DNA from: Porticoccus sp905181945
Lineage (GTDB): Bacteria; Pseudomonadota; Gammaproteobacteria; Pseudomonadales; Porticoccaceae
Direction: 5' to 3'
Length of the DNA: 64,000 nt
NCBI RefSeq assembly: GCF_047729555.1
Contig: NZ_CP159825.1
Span: forward strand, 248,001 to 312,000
Shown here: positions 35,336-43,847 of the stretch, piece after piece
How the letters are laid out: each line of letters begins with the position of its first letter
Numbering within the stretch: position 1 is the first letter of the stretch
Notes under the pieces: model-generated
Told to the model about the DNA's origin: nothing
Database searches by the model: none
Seen by the model: the letters and a program-made list of their open reading frames with translations, nothing else
Program-made: the position numbers and the translations under genes

Positions 35336-35629
35336 ATGGATCGAGAAGAATTAAATGCTGAAACAGCAAAAATTTATTGGAAAGAGGTAGAAACCTTTTT
35401 TGCCAATGGCACAGTTATTTATGTATCTTCAGAACTCGATTTGATTGATGTGGCTCTGGATATCTGTCTAGATAACAAGTTGAAAGTTCAGCAATGGATG
35501 TCAGGCAATCTGATTAATAAGGTCAGCGACCAGCAAGCCTTAGAATGGTTGAGTGGTGATACTGTATTATGGTCGGTAGTTGTAAAGCCTTGGGTGCTGG
35601 TTCAGCCAATAAAAGACTCCAGTTTATAG
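35336..35629 (+). CDS. DUF2288-family protein
   Basis: 97 aa cytosolic protein, acidic, with no catalytic motif. The ending LWSVVVKPWVLVQPI and the front ETAKIYWKEVETFFANGTVIYV match the DUF2288 family of short conserved proteobacterial and cyanobacterial proteins. Function unknown. Alone on its transcript as far as spacing shows (79 bases upstream, 207 downstream). Confidence 0.8.
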   Translation: MDREELNAETAKIYWKEVETFFANGTVIYVSSELDLIDVALDICLDNKLKVQQWMSGNLINKVSDQQALEWLSGDTVLWSVVVKPWVLVQPIKDSSL

Positions 35630-35836
35630 GGTATAATATTTTTTTACGCTTGATTGAATTCTCATGAATTTCTAATTTTATTGATGATTTCTTTGTGCTT
35701 GCTGCGGATATAAATCAATCTATTGTAATTTTAATCTTGATAAATATTGTTTCATATAGGATCCTTCGCAAAGTTTTTAAAAGCTCGGGGTTGAGTGCTC
35801 TAGGAAAATAGAAAATCTAATAAAGGAGTTAGTTTC

Positions 35837-36538
35837 ATGGCAGGTTTCGACAAGGTGGTCAACACCTACGAAGAAGCGATGGCAGGCTTAGAAAATGGAA
35901 TGACTGTCATTGCCGGTGGTTTTGGTATCTGCGGTATCCCTGAGAATTTGATCAAAGAGATCAAAAAGATGGGTTCCAAGGAGCTGACAATTATCTCCAA
36001 TAACTGTGGTTGCGATGGTCTTGGCCTTGGAATTCTTTTAGAAGATCGTCAAATTAAAAAAATGGTGTCTTCGTATGTGGGTGAAAACAAGATGTTCGAA
36101 GAGCAGCTTCTTTCTGGAGAGCTAGAGGTGGAGCTAACTCCACAAGGAACGCTAGCAGAGAAAATGAGAGCGGGCGGTGCCGGCATTCCTGCTTTTTATA
36201 CGGCTACTGGATTCGGAACGGATATAGCCAAGGGAAAAGATGTGCGTGAATTTGATGGACGTAAATATATTCTTGAAGAATCTGTTACGGGAGACTTTGC
36301 TATTGTTAAAGCCTGGAAGGCAGACCGCTTTGGTAATGCAATCTATCGACATACAGCTATGAACTTTAACCCTATGGCGGCAACTGCTGGAAAAATTACA
36401 GTCATGGAGGTGGAAGAAATTGTTGAGCCAGGTGAGTTAGATCCTATGCATATCCACACCTCTGGGATTTATGTTGATCGACTAATACAAGGTACGTTTG
36501 AGAAGCGCATCGAATTGCGTACAGTCCGCGAAAACTAA
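35837..36538 (+). CDS. scoA: 3-oxoacid CoA-transferase subunit A
   Basis: 233 aa. MTVIAGGFGICGIPENLI is the subunit A signature, followed by ISNNCGCDGLGLG and GGAGIPAFYTATG. Transfers CoA from succinyl-CoA to acetoacetate or related 3-oxoacids. AAAGGAG precedes the ATG. It pairs with the next gene (17 bases apart). Exact substrate not provable; acetoacetate is the usual one and HMG-CoA lyase in this window makes it. Confidence 0.92.
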   Translation: MAGFDKVVNTYEEAMAGLENGMTVIAGGFGICGIPENLIKEIKKMGSKELTIISNNCGCDGLGLGILLEDRQIKKMVSSYVGENKMFEEQLLSGELEVELTPQGTLAEKMRAGGAGIPAFYTATGFGTDIAKGKDVREFDGRKYILEESVTGDFAIVKAWKADRFGNAIYRHTAMNFNPMAATAGKITVMEVEEIVEPGELDPMHIHTSGIYVDRLIQGTFEKRIELRTVREN

Positions 36539-36555
36539 TCGGAGGGATAAAAATA

Positions 36556-37212
36556 ATGTCACTTTCTCGTGATCAAATGGCTATTCGGGTGGCGCGCGAG
36601 CTTCAGGATGGTTATTACGTTAACTTAGGTATAGGCATCCCTACATTGGTAGCAAATCATGTGCCAGAAGAGATGGAGGTTATGTTGCAGTCTGAGAATG
36701 GATTGCTTGGTATGGGCCCATTTCCAACAGAAGACGAGGTGGATGCTGATTTAATTAATGCTGGAAAGCAAACAGTCACTACAGCAACTGGCGCATCAAT
36801 TTTCTCCTCAGCCGAGTCGTTCGCTATGATTCGTGGCGGCCATGTAGACTTAACTGTCCTCGGGGCTTTTGAAGTTGATGCTTCGGGAAATATAGCTTCA
36901 TGGATGATTCCTGGAAAGCTCATAAAGGGTATGGGCGGGGCTATGGACTTGGTAGCTGGGGCAGACAATATAGTTGTCATGATGACCCATGCAGATAAAT
37001 ACGGTAAATCAAAATTGTTATCAGAGTGCTCGCTTCCCTTGACTGGTGCTGGTTGCATTAAGCAAGTTTTAACTGATTTGGCGTACTTGGAAATATATGA
37101 CGGAAAATTTCATTTAGTTGAGCGTGCTCCTGGGGTCTCTATAGAAGAGATTGTTGAAAAAACTGCCGGAGCTTTAGTCGTTCCAGATAGTGTCCCTGAA
37201 ATGAAGTTTTGA
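36556..37212 (+). CDS. scoB: 3-oxoacid CoA-transferase subunit B
   Basis: 218 aa. The catalytic glutamate lies in LQSENGLLGMGP (Glu near 47), where the CoA thioester intermediate forms. LGIGIPTLVANHVPE and GGAMDLVAG are family motifs. GGAGG (36541-36545) is upstream of the ATG at 36556. It forms a heteromer with subunit A. Confidence 0.93.
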   Translation: MSLSRDQMAIRVARELQDGYYVNLGIGIPTLVANHVPEEMEVMLQSENGLLGMGPFPTEDEVDADLINAGKQTVTTATGASIFSSAESFAMIRGGHVDLTVLGAFEVDASGNIASWMIPGKLIKGMGGAMDLVAGADNIVVMMTHADKYGKSKLLSECSLPLTGAGCIKQVLTDLAYLEIYDGKFHLVERAPGVSIEEIVEKTAGALVVPDSVPEMKF

Positions 37213-37310
37213 TCGCTTACTTTTAGGCAATTAAGGTTTCCGAGTCTGGAGACCTTTTTCTTAGGATCTTCTCTTTGCGCAGCGCACCCCTTATTTCAAC
37301 TCGAGCTTGT

Positions 37311-38681
37311 ATGTCTGAATCTGTAGAAACGCAAAAAGTTGGTTTTATTTCCTTGGGCTGTCCCAAAGCCTTGGTTGATTCTGAGCGAATTCTTACGAAT
37401 CTTAAGCTAGACGGGTATGAGACCAGCCCTAATTATACAGATGCAGATGTTGTTATCGTTAATACTTGTGGTTTTATTGACTCAGCAAAACAGGAGTCGA
37501 TGGATGCTATAAGCGAGGCAATAAAAAAGCACGGAAAGGTTATTGTGACAGGATGTATGGGCAAAGGTGTTGATGCTGAGGCTATAAGATCTTTTTATCC
37601 AGAAGTTCTGAGCGTGAGCGGCCCAGCAGATGTGGTGTCAGTTTTAAAGGCCGTGCATGAGCACAATCCTGCTCCTAAAAATAATAAAGATAGCCCCCTT
37701 AAACCTTATGATGACGTGTTGTCGTCAATAGGCGTCAAGCTTACTCCTCCGCATTATGCATATTTGAAAATAGCTGAAGGCTGCAATCATCATTGTACTT
37801 TTTGTATTATTCCCGACATGCGAGGCCAGCTGGTTAGTCGGCCTATTGCCGAAATAGTTGAAGAAGCAAAGAAGTTAGTTGATTCAGGCGTCCGTGAGTT
37901 ATTAGTGATTTCCCAGGACACCAGTGCTTATGGTGTTGATGTAAAATATAAATTGGACTTTGTTGATGGCGGCGCACTTGAAACTCGAATGCAGGATTTG
38001 GCTGTAGCGTTGGGCGAACTTGGAGTGTGGGTTAGATTGCACTATGTGTATCCCTACCCTCATGTAGATAAACTGATTCCGCTAATGGCCGAGGGCAAGA
38101 TTCTTCCTTATCTGGACATACCTTTTCAGCATGCCAGTCCTAAGATTCTTAAATTAATGAAGCGCCCCGGTAATCAGGAGAAAGTCTTGCAGCGAATTAA
38201 ATCTTGGCGCGCTATTTGTCCTGAGCTGACTATTCGCAGTACTTTTATTGTCGGCTTTCCAGGAGAAACTGAAGAAGATTTTCAGATATTATTAGATTGG
38301 CTGAAAGAAGCAGAATTAGATCGCGTGGGTTGCTTTAAATATTCCCCTGTAGATGGAGCCAAAGCTAACAATCTTCCTGACCATGTGCCTGAAAAGGTAA
38401 AGGAAAATCGCTGGAATCGCTTCATGGAGGTTCAGCAGGTTATTAGTGCTCGAAGATTACAGCGAAAAGTAGGCCAAACAATAGAGGTTCTCATTGACCA
38501 GATAGACGAAGAGGGTGCTATTGGCCGTTGCGCTGCCGATGCACCTGAAATTGATGGCAGTGTCTTTATTAATGACATTGAAAGCATCGAAAGTCTTGGC
38601 CTAAAGCCTGGAGATATGATCGATGTTTCAATTGAATATGCGGATGAGTACGATCTTTGGGGTGCGATCGTTTTCTCATAG
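37311..38681 (+). CDS. rimO: Ribosomal protein S12 methylthiotransferase RimO
   Basis: 456 aa from ATG 37311; an in-frame TTG at 37275 would add 12 residues unlike the family. N-terminal UPF0004 domain with cysteines in GFISLGCPKALVDSE, NTCGFID and VTGCMG. Radical-SAM motif CNHHCTFCIIP, then a C-terminal TRAM domain. It methylthiolates Asp88 of S12. SLGCPKAL and GxxFxxxSP-type features separate it from MiaB. Confidence 0.95.
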   Translation: MSESVETQKVGFISLGCPKALVDSERILTNLKLDGYETSPNYTDADVVIVNTCGFIDSAKQESMDAISEAIKKHGKVIVTGCMGKGVDAEAIRSFYPEVLSVSGPADVVSVLKAVHEHNPAPKNNKDSPLKPYDDVLSSIGVKLTPPHYAYLKIAEGCNHHCTFCIIPDMRGQLVSRPIAEIVEEAKKLVDSGVRELLVISQDTSAYGVDVKYKLDFVDGGALETRMQDLAVALGELGVWVRLHYVYPYPHVDKLIPLMAEGKILPYLDIPFQHASPKILKLMKRPGNQEKVLQRIKSWRAICPELTIRSTFIVGFPGETEEDFQILLDWLKEAELDRVGCFKYSPVDGAKANNLPDHVPEKVKENRWNRFMEVQQVISARRLQRKVGQTIEVLIDQIDEEGAIGRCAADAPEIDGSVFINDIESIESLGLKPGDMIDVSIEYADEYDLWGAIVFS

Positions 38682-38804
38682 AATGCTTTATTTTTTCTTT
38701 CTTGTTATGTTCACGAATAGATATAAATTAATCAAAGAAGTGGTCATATTTTCATGCCAGCTTTTTTGATTAATGAGAGTATTGGATCTTGAATTAAAAG
38801 ATTT

Positions 38805-39284
38805 TTAATGTTCGTGCCCGCCGGGGCCGTGAACATGACCATGGGCAAGCTCTTCCTCGGTAGCTTCCCGAACCTCTGTAATTCTAATGTCAAAAGTTAA
38901 TGTTTTTCCAGCTAGCGCGTGATTTCCATCCACGGTAACTGTTTCTTCAGTCAAGCCAGTTACTACCACCGACACAGCCCCATTCGGTGTTGTCGCCTCA
39001 AAGCGCATTCCGACTTTGATGTCTTCAGCTTGAAAGGATGCTCGAGGGATTTGCTGCACCATTTTCTCCTGTCTTTCTCCGTAGGCATCTTTGGGCTCAA
39101 TGGTTACTATCATCACATCACCTGATTTTTTCCCCTCCATTGCTTTTTCAAGACCAGGAATAATCTTTCCATGCCCATGGATATAAGACAGTGGTTCGTC
39201 AGCAGGAGATGAGTCAATTTTATTTCCACTCTTATCAGATAACGAATAATGAAAAAGTACGGTGGAGTTTTGAGAAATTATCAT
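38805..39284 (-). CDS. slyD: SlyD-type FKBP peptidyl-prolyl isomerase (canonical paralog 3)
   Basis: 159 aa. The start at 39284 is preferred over one 33 bases further upstream because AAGAGG lies 6 bases before it and MIISQNSTVLFHYSL matches the family. Active-site loop GHGKIIPGLEKAMEG is intact, then the IF insert, NHALAGKTLTFDI, and the metal-binding tail HGHVHGPGGHEH. Protein folding and nickel handling. Convergent with rimO; a decayed partial copy lies just upstream. Confidence 0.92.
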   Translation of the reverse strand: MIISQNSTVLFHYSLSDKSGNKIDSSPADEPLSYIHGHGKIIPGLEKAMEGKKSGDVMIVTIEPKDAYGERQEKMVQQIPRASFQAEDIKVGMRFEATTPNGAVSVVVTGLTEETVTVDGNHALAGKTLTFDIRITEVREATEEELAHGHVHGPGGHEH

Positions 39285-39368
39285 TGGTGGCCTCTTGATT
39301 TCACAGTTTTTAAGCAACCACTAATAGATTTGGCTGCCATGGAACGCTTCGTTATATAGATATTTTTT

Positions 39369-39453
39369 CTAGTGCATGATTATCCATGAAGCATTTGGTT
39401 TTTCCAAGTATAAGGTGCCCATAAGAACTGCATGTATTAAAAAATATTTTTTA
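39369..39453. repeat. 85-bp direct repeat, copy 1
   Basis: Starts CTAGTGCATGATTATCC. It matches 39552-39636 with 5 mismatches over 85 bases at an offset of 183. It derives from the slyD pseudogene region and lies directly upstream of the intact slyD gene. Confidence 0.9.
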
Positions 39454-39620
39454 GTGTTTGTGGGGGATGAAAATATAACCATGAGTAAGCTCTTCCTCGG
39501 TAGCCTTCCGAACCTCTGTAATTTTGATATCAAACGTTAATGTTTTTCCAGCTAGCGCATGATTATCCATGAAGCATTTGGTTTTTCCAGGTATAAGGTG
39601 CCCATAAGAACCGCATGCAT
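39451..39620 (-). pseudogene. Truncated, internally deleted slyD copy
   Basis: Reading the minus strand, a frame still gives SYGHLIPGKTK, then NHALAGKTLTFDI and ITEVRKATEEELTHGY before a TAA at 39453-39451. The last part mirrors the intact slyD (38805-39284) nearly base for base at an offset of 640 over 38841-38916. The FKBP middle and IF insert are deleted, leaving the loop fragment fused to the C-terminus. No plausible full start. Confidence 0.8.
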
Positions 39621-39636
39621 TAAAAAATAATTTTTA
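39552..39636. repeat. 85-bp direct repeat, copy 2
   Basis: Second copy of 39369-39453, about 94% identical. It overlaps the 5' part of the slyD pseudogene, so the order is repeat, slyD C-terminal remnant, repeat, consistent with a partial tandem duplication. Confidence 0.9.
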
Positions 39637-39794
39637 TGACCAATTTTGTGTATATTGGTCAATAGGGGTTAAATTTTTTAGTGAAAGATGAAATCCTGTT
39701 GGCTGTACGATTGTTGGTAAGTTACTGTTTTGTTATGGATTGAAGGAAAAAAACAAGATGAATGGATTTTTGTTTTTGGCGGTTTTTTTTCTTA

Positions 39795-39810
39795 ATACAA
39801 CTTGTAGTGT
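39795..39810 (+). promoter_or_regulatory. NrdR box 1 (upstream)
   Basis: ATACAACTTGTAGTGT fits the NrdR consensus acaCwAtATaTwGtgt at 12 of 16 positions, including the outer CAA ... TAGTGT. It lies exactly 32 bases before box 2, the three-helical-turn spacing typical of NrdR site pairs. Confidence 0.6.
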
Positions 39811-39826
39811 TTTTTGCTGGAAACAA

Positions 39827-39842
39827 ACACTATATCTTGTAT
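39827..39842 (+). promoter_or_regulatory. NrdR box 2
   Basis: ACACTATATCTTGTAT fits the NrdR consensus at 14 of 16 positions. It lies 159 bases before the nrdJa ATG. Together with box 1 it implies repression of the nrdJ operon by NrdR bound to ATP/dATP. Confidence 0.75.
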
Positions 39843-40001
39843 ACTAGAATTGGATTTGCAGTAGTAGCTAGTATTAAAAAAATAAGATAAATTTGGCTAT
39901 ATTAATGCTTAATAAGCCATGCCTATGAAAGATATTGTGATACAGGGTCATTAAAATCTCTCGTAGAAATAAAGATCAAATACAAAGGAAAGCTGAATAT
40001 T

Positions 40002-42152
40002 ATGTCAATTGAAGCAATACAAACCGGCGAAAGACCTCAAATTATAGATGTTAAATTACAAGAGGCGTCTGCTGATATTTGGGATAAAAAATATCGATTA
40101 AAAAATAAACAAGGTGACCCCGTTGATGAAACTATAGACGCAACATATCGGCGAGTTGCTAAAGCCCTTTCGGATGTCGAGGATAAAGGAAAAAGAGAGG
40201 CTTGGTATGAACGTTTTTTGTGGGCATTGCGTAATGGAGCAATACCAGCAGGCCGAATAATTTCCAACGCTGGCGCTCTGGAGCACAAACCAGCAACTTC
40301 TACAATTAACTGTACTGTTTCTGGCATCGTTGAAGATTCTATGCTGGATATCCTGAATAAAAATCTTGAGGCTGGACTCACACTAAAAGCTGGTTGTGGT
40401 ATTGGGTATGAATTTTCCACATTGCGACCAAAAGGGGCATATGTGTCTGGTGCTGGAGCATATACTTCTGGCCCTCTCTCCTTTATGGATATTTTTGACA
40501 AAATGTGTTTTACCGTTTCTTCTGCCGGCGGTCGTCGTGGTGCACAAATGGCAACTTTTGATGTCAGTCATCCAGATGTGGTAGATTTTGTTAAAGCCAA
40601 GCGTGAAGATGGAAGATTAAGGCAATTCAATATGTCCCTTCTGATCACGGAAGGATTTATGGAAGCGGTTAAGCATGATGAGGATTGGCCTTTAAGTTTT
40701 CCCGTTTTACAGAAAGAGGTGGATCAGGGTGAAGTTGATCTTCAGGATGCTAGCCTCTTATGGAGGGACTTTCCTACTGTAAAAGGTTATGTGACCAACA
40801 GTAAAGGCTTGGTTGCCTGTCGTGTGTATAAGACTGTTAAAGCTAAGCATCTTTGGAACGTTATTATGACGTCCACCTATGATTATGCAGAGCCAGGTTT
40901 TATTTTGATTGATAAAGTCAATCAGGAAAATAATAATTGGTTTTGCGAGGATATCCGTGCAACGAATCCTTGTGGAGAGCAACCGTTGCCACCATATGGC
41001 AGTTGTTTGCTGGGCTCGGTTAATCTGACTAAATTTGTAAAAAATCCCTTCACGAACAAGGCAGAGTTTGACTGGCAAGCTTATCGCGAAGTGGTCTCTG
41101 TGTTTACTCGAATGCTAGACAACGTTGTAGAAATTAATGGCTTACCTTTAGAAGGTCAGCGAGAAGCAATCATGAATAAACGTCGCCATGGCATGGGATT
41201 TTTAGGCTTAGGTTCGACTATGACGATGTTGACTATGCCTTACGGCTCTGTTGATTCACTAGCCTTTACAGAACAAGTTTCCCGTGAGCTATCTATGGCT
41301 GGCTGGCGGGCAGGTTTAAGTTTGGCTAAAGAGAAAGGCCCAGCTCCAATAATGAACGAGGATTTCGAGGTAACCGAAGCAATGCTTCGAAAGTGCCCAA
41401 AAATGACTAAAGACGGAATTGCTGTAGGAGACAAGATCAAGGGTAAGCTACTTCATTCTCGTTACAGTCAATATATGCAAAAGATCGCAGAAGTCGACCC
41501 AAAATTGATTGAAGAGCTAGCGGATGTGGGTTGTAGATTTACCCATCACTCCTCTATTGCTCCAACGGGGACGATATCGTTGTCGCTCGCCAATAATGCC
41601 AGTAATGGCATTGAGCCAAGCTTCGCACATCACTATGCACGTAATGTGATTAGAGAAGGGAAAAAGTCGAAAGAAAAAGTGGATGTATTTTCTTATGAGT
41701 TATTGGCCTATCGAGAGCTGATTAATCCAGAAGCGATGCCTTTTGCAGAGAATGATGAGCAAATGCTCCCTGATTACTTTGTCTCTAGTGCCGACATACA
41801 ACCTAAAAATCATGTTGACGTGCAAGCAGCATCTCAACAATGGATTGATTCTTCGATATCAAAGACTATTAATGTTCCCACAGACTGTGACTTTGAAGAA
41901 TTCAAAGATATATATCTTTATGCATATGAAAAAGGACTAAAGGGCTGCACAACGTTTCGCTTTAATCCTGAAGCATTTCAGGGTGTGCTGGTTACAGAGA
42001 AAGATTTAGAAAATACAACCTATCAATTTACATTGGAAGATGGCTCGAATGTCGAAGTGAAGGGAAATGATGAGGTTGAGTATGATGGTGAAATGCATAC
42101 TGCCGCTAATTTGTTTGATGCCTTAAAAGAAGGCTATTACGGTAAATTTTAA
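40002..42152 (+). CDS. nrdJa: Adenosylcobalamin-dependent (class II) ribonucleotide reductase, NrdJa
   Basis: 716 aa. Makes deoxyribonucleotides without oxygen dependence, using coenzyme B12 to generate the thiyl radical. NCTVSG carries the first redox cysteine, KAGCGIGYEFSTLRP the substrate loop, and ATNPCGEQPLPPYGSC the Asn-Cys-Glu active-site triad. TGTISLSLANNASNGIEP is also conserved. The C-terminal redox-tail domain is not in this chain but in the next gene, as in Pseudomonas aeruginosa. GGAAAG precedes the ATG. Confidence 0.94.
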   Translation: MSIEAIQTGERPQIIDVKLQEASADIWDKKYRLKNKQGDPVDETIDATYRRVAKALSDVEDKGKREAWYERFLWALRNGAIPAGRIISNAGALEHKPATSTINCTVSGIVEDSMLDILNKNLEAGLTLKAGCGIGYEFSTLRPKGAYVSGAGAYTSGPLSFMDIFDKMCFTVSSAGGRRGAQMATFDVSHPDVVDFVKAKREDGRLRQFNMSLLITEGFMEAVKHDEDWPLSFPVLQKEVDQGEVDLQDASLLWRDFPTVKGYVTNSKGLVACRVYKTVKAKHLWNVIMTSTYDYAEPGFILIDKVNQENNNWFCEDIRATNPCGEQPLPPYGSCLLGSVNLTKFVKNPFTNKAEFDWQAYREVVSVFTRMLDNVVEINGLPLEGQREAIMNKRRHGMGFLGLGSTMTMLTMPYGSVDSLAFTEQVSRELSMAGWRAGLSLAKEKGPAPIMNEDFEVTEAMLRKCPKMTKDGIAVGDKIKGKLLHSRYSQYMQKIAEVDPKLIEELADVGCRFTHHSSIAPTGTISLSLANNASNGIEPSFAHHYARNVIREGKKSKEKVDVFSYELLAYRELINPEAMPFAENDEQMLPDYFVSSADIQPKNHVDVQAASQQWIDSSISKTINVPTDCDFEEFKDIYLYAYEKGLKGCTTFRFNPEAFQGVLVTEKDLENTTYQFTLEDGSNVEVKGNDEVEYDGEMHTAANLFDALKEGYYGKF

Positions 42153-42166
42153 TTGAGTAATGAAAT

Positions 42167-42871
42167 ATGAAGATAAAGTTAGACCAAAAAATTATAGGCT
42201 ATCAGGTATTATCACCATCAAATGATGCAGTGCCACCAATCGCACCTGAACCTGAACCTTTGGTGCGCGCGATTGAGCTAATGACAGAGCATGTGAGCCG
42301 TCCAGATGAGCTGTATGGGTCCACTTATAAAATAAAAACCCCTCAGTCTGAGCATGCATTGTATATAACTATTAATGACATTATTTTAAATCCCAACACT
42401 GATAATGAGCAACGGCGTCCTTTTGAGATTTTTATTAATTCAAAAAATATGGAGCAGTTTCAGTGGGTGGTAGCATTAACTCGGGTTATTTCCGCAGTGT
42501 TTCGAAAAGGAGGAGATTGCACTTTCTTGGCTGAAGAGTTGAAAGCGGTATTTGATCCTCAGGGGGGCTACTTTAAGCGCGGCGGAAAATTTATGCCTTC
42601 TTTAGTTGCAGAAATTGGTGAAGCTATTGAGCAACACCTGACTAAAATAGGTATGATTCAAGTTGCAGAGCTGGGTGAACACCAAAAAGATATTCTCGCT
42701 GAAAAGAGAGCAAAATACGATTCAAGGATATCTTCTGCTGACAACAATGGAGAGACAGATAATGCTTTTCCTCCAAGTGCAAGTCTTTGTCAGAAGTGTA
42801 TGACCAAAGCTACTATTTTGATGGATGGCTGTATGACTTGCTTAAATTGTGGCGAGTCCAAATGCGGTTAA
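42167..42871 (+). CDS. nrdJb: Ribonucleotide reductase class II accessory chain NrdJb (C-terminal part)
   Basis: 234 aa. It supplies the TSCPD-like domain (about 65-165, with ISAVFRKGGDCTFLAEELKAVFDPQGGY) and a C-terminal cysteine cluster CQKCM ... CMTCLNCGESKCG that should re-reduce the active site. Split from NrdJa by 14 bases with separate start ATG 42167. It converges on a LysR gene with only one base between the stops and no terminator visible. Confidence 0.9.
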   Translation: MKIKLDQKIIGYQVLSPSNDAVPPIAPEPEPLVRAIELMTEHVSRPDELYGSTYKIKTPQSEHALYITINDIILNPNTDNEQRRPFEIFINSKNMEQFQWVVALTRVISAVFRKGGDCTFLAEELKAVFDPQGGYFKRGGKFMPSLVAEIGEAIEQHLTKIGMIQVAELGEHQKDILAEKRAKYDSRISSADNNGETDNAFPPSASLCQKCMTKATILMDGCMTCLNCGESKCG

Positions 42872-42872
42872 G

Positions 42873-43721
42873 TTAGAGTGAGGCTTTAACGAACTCCATT
42901 AGCCTAGTGATCGCTTCACTGGGATCACTGTTTTGAGATATGAGGCTAACCCCAACCTTTCCCAGCTTCGGAATTTTCTCATTATTTTTTAATATACGTA
43001 GATTCTCAGGAACGGTGCTTTTGGCTAAAACTGTTACCCCCAACCCTTCGTTAATGGCTGCTTGAATGCCGGTTAGGTCAGGTATTGTATAAACGACGCG
43101 CCAAGATTTTCGATTTTTCTGGAGGATTTCTTTTCCTCGTTTGCGATAGATGCATCCTTCAGGAGCAGCAATTAATGGCAGTATTGCTTGCAAGTGAGCA
43201 TCACTATCAGTGCTGCTCACCCAGACTAGTTCATCTTCTTTAACAAGGCTGCTTCCGGCTGAAGATGGATCGTCATGTAGTGCTAGGATAAGGTCATAAC
43301 GAAGACGGCCAGACATCGATAGAAGATCTTTGCTTAAAGCGCAAGTGACTTCAAGGGTGACATTTGGGTATGCTTGCGCAAAACGACCTACGATTTTTGG
43401 CAACAAAGTGGTGGCAAATTCACTGGGAATGCCAAAATGAATTTGACCGCTCACTGAGCTCTTGCTGAATCGGGATACAACTTCATCATTTATAGCTAAA
43501 ATTTGTTTGGCATATTTGAATAGTAAATGCCCTGACGGGCTAAGCTCTAAGTGTTGTCCGCTTCGAACAAGTAGAGTTTGTTCAAGCATTCCTTCCAGAC
43601 GCTTTAACTGAAGACTAATTGCTGGTTGCGATCGGCCCAGCCACTCCGCAGCTTGGGTAAAGCCACCCAATTCGATGACAGTAACGAATGATCTAAGGAG
43701 TGCTGTAGGAATATTGGTCAT
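42873..43721 (-). CDS. LysR-family transcriptional regulator
   Basis: 282 aa. N-terminal winged helix-turn-helix (LLRSFVTVIELGGFTQAAEWLGRSQPAISLQLKRLE, residues 8-42), then a substrate-binding effector domain (about 90-280). Divergent from gcvT across 126 bases containing a perfect 12-bp palindrome, so gcvTP is the likely target. It is not close enough to GcvA for me to name it so; the effector is unknown. Confidence 0.88.
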   Translation of the reverse strand: MTNIPTALLRSFVTVIELGGFTQAAEWLGRSQPAISLQLKRLEGMLEQTLLVRSGQHLELSPSGHLLFKYAKQILAINDEVVSRFSKSSVSGQIHFGIPSEFATTLLPKIVGRFAQAYPNVTLEVTCALSKDLLSMSGRLRYDLILALHDDPSSAGSSLVKEDELVWVSSTDSDAHLQAILPLIAAPEGCIYRKRGKEILQKNRKSWRVVYTIPDLTGIQAAINEGLGVTVLAKSTVPENLRILKNNEKIPKLGKVGVSLISQNSDPSEAITRLMEFVKASL

Positions 43722-43783
43722 ATTGTTTAATTCAGTAGTATTTATATTACTTATGGATGTATTTTAACTATTAATTTTACCAA

Positions 43784-43795
43784 TTCATATATGAA
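43784..43795. promoter_or_regulatory. Candidate operator in the lysR-gcvT divergent region
   Basis: TTCATATATGAA is a perfect 12-base palindrome near the middle of the 126-base spacer. LysR regulators usually bind such dyads in a divergent promoter. AT-rich palindromes also occur by chance, so the call is tentative. No glycine riboswitch was recognised here. Confidence 0.4.
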
Positions 43796-43847
43796 CGTTA
43801 AAATAATATTTTTATATGCAGCTCTCTACATTTAGAAAATTATAGCT

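Larger units (their letters stand above)
39637..40001. other. 365-base AT-rich region upstream of nrdJa
   Basis: No supported gene. It holds the two NrdR boxes (39795-39842) and an untranslated leader of up to about 160 bases. I looked for a cobalamin-riboswitch B12 box (GCCACTG) and found none. Several homopolymer T runs (39768-39790) are present. Confidence 0.6.

Noticed and set aside
39637..40001. Possible cobalamin riboswitch upstream of nrdJa
   Set aside because: No B12-box sequence or expected conserved core was found; the NrdR boxes explain control better.
43722..43847. Possible glycine riboswitch upstream of gcvT
   Set aside because: The spacer is only 126 bases, AT-rich and lacks the conserved aptamer motifs.
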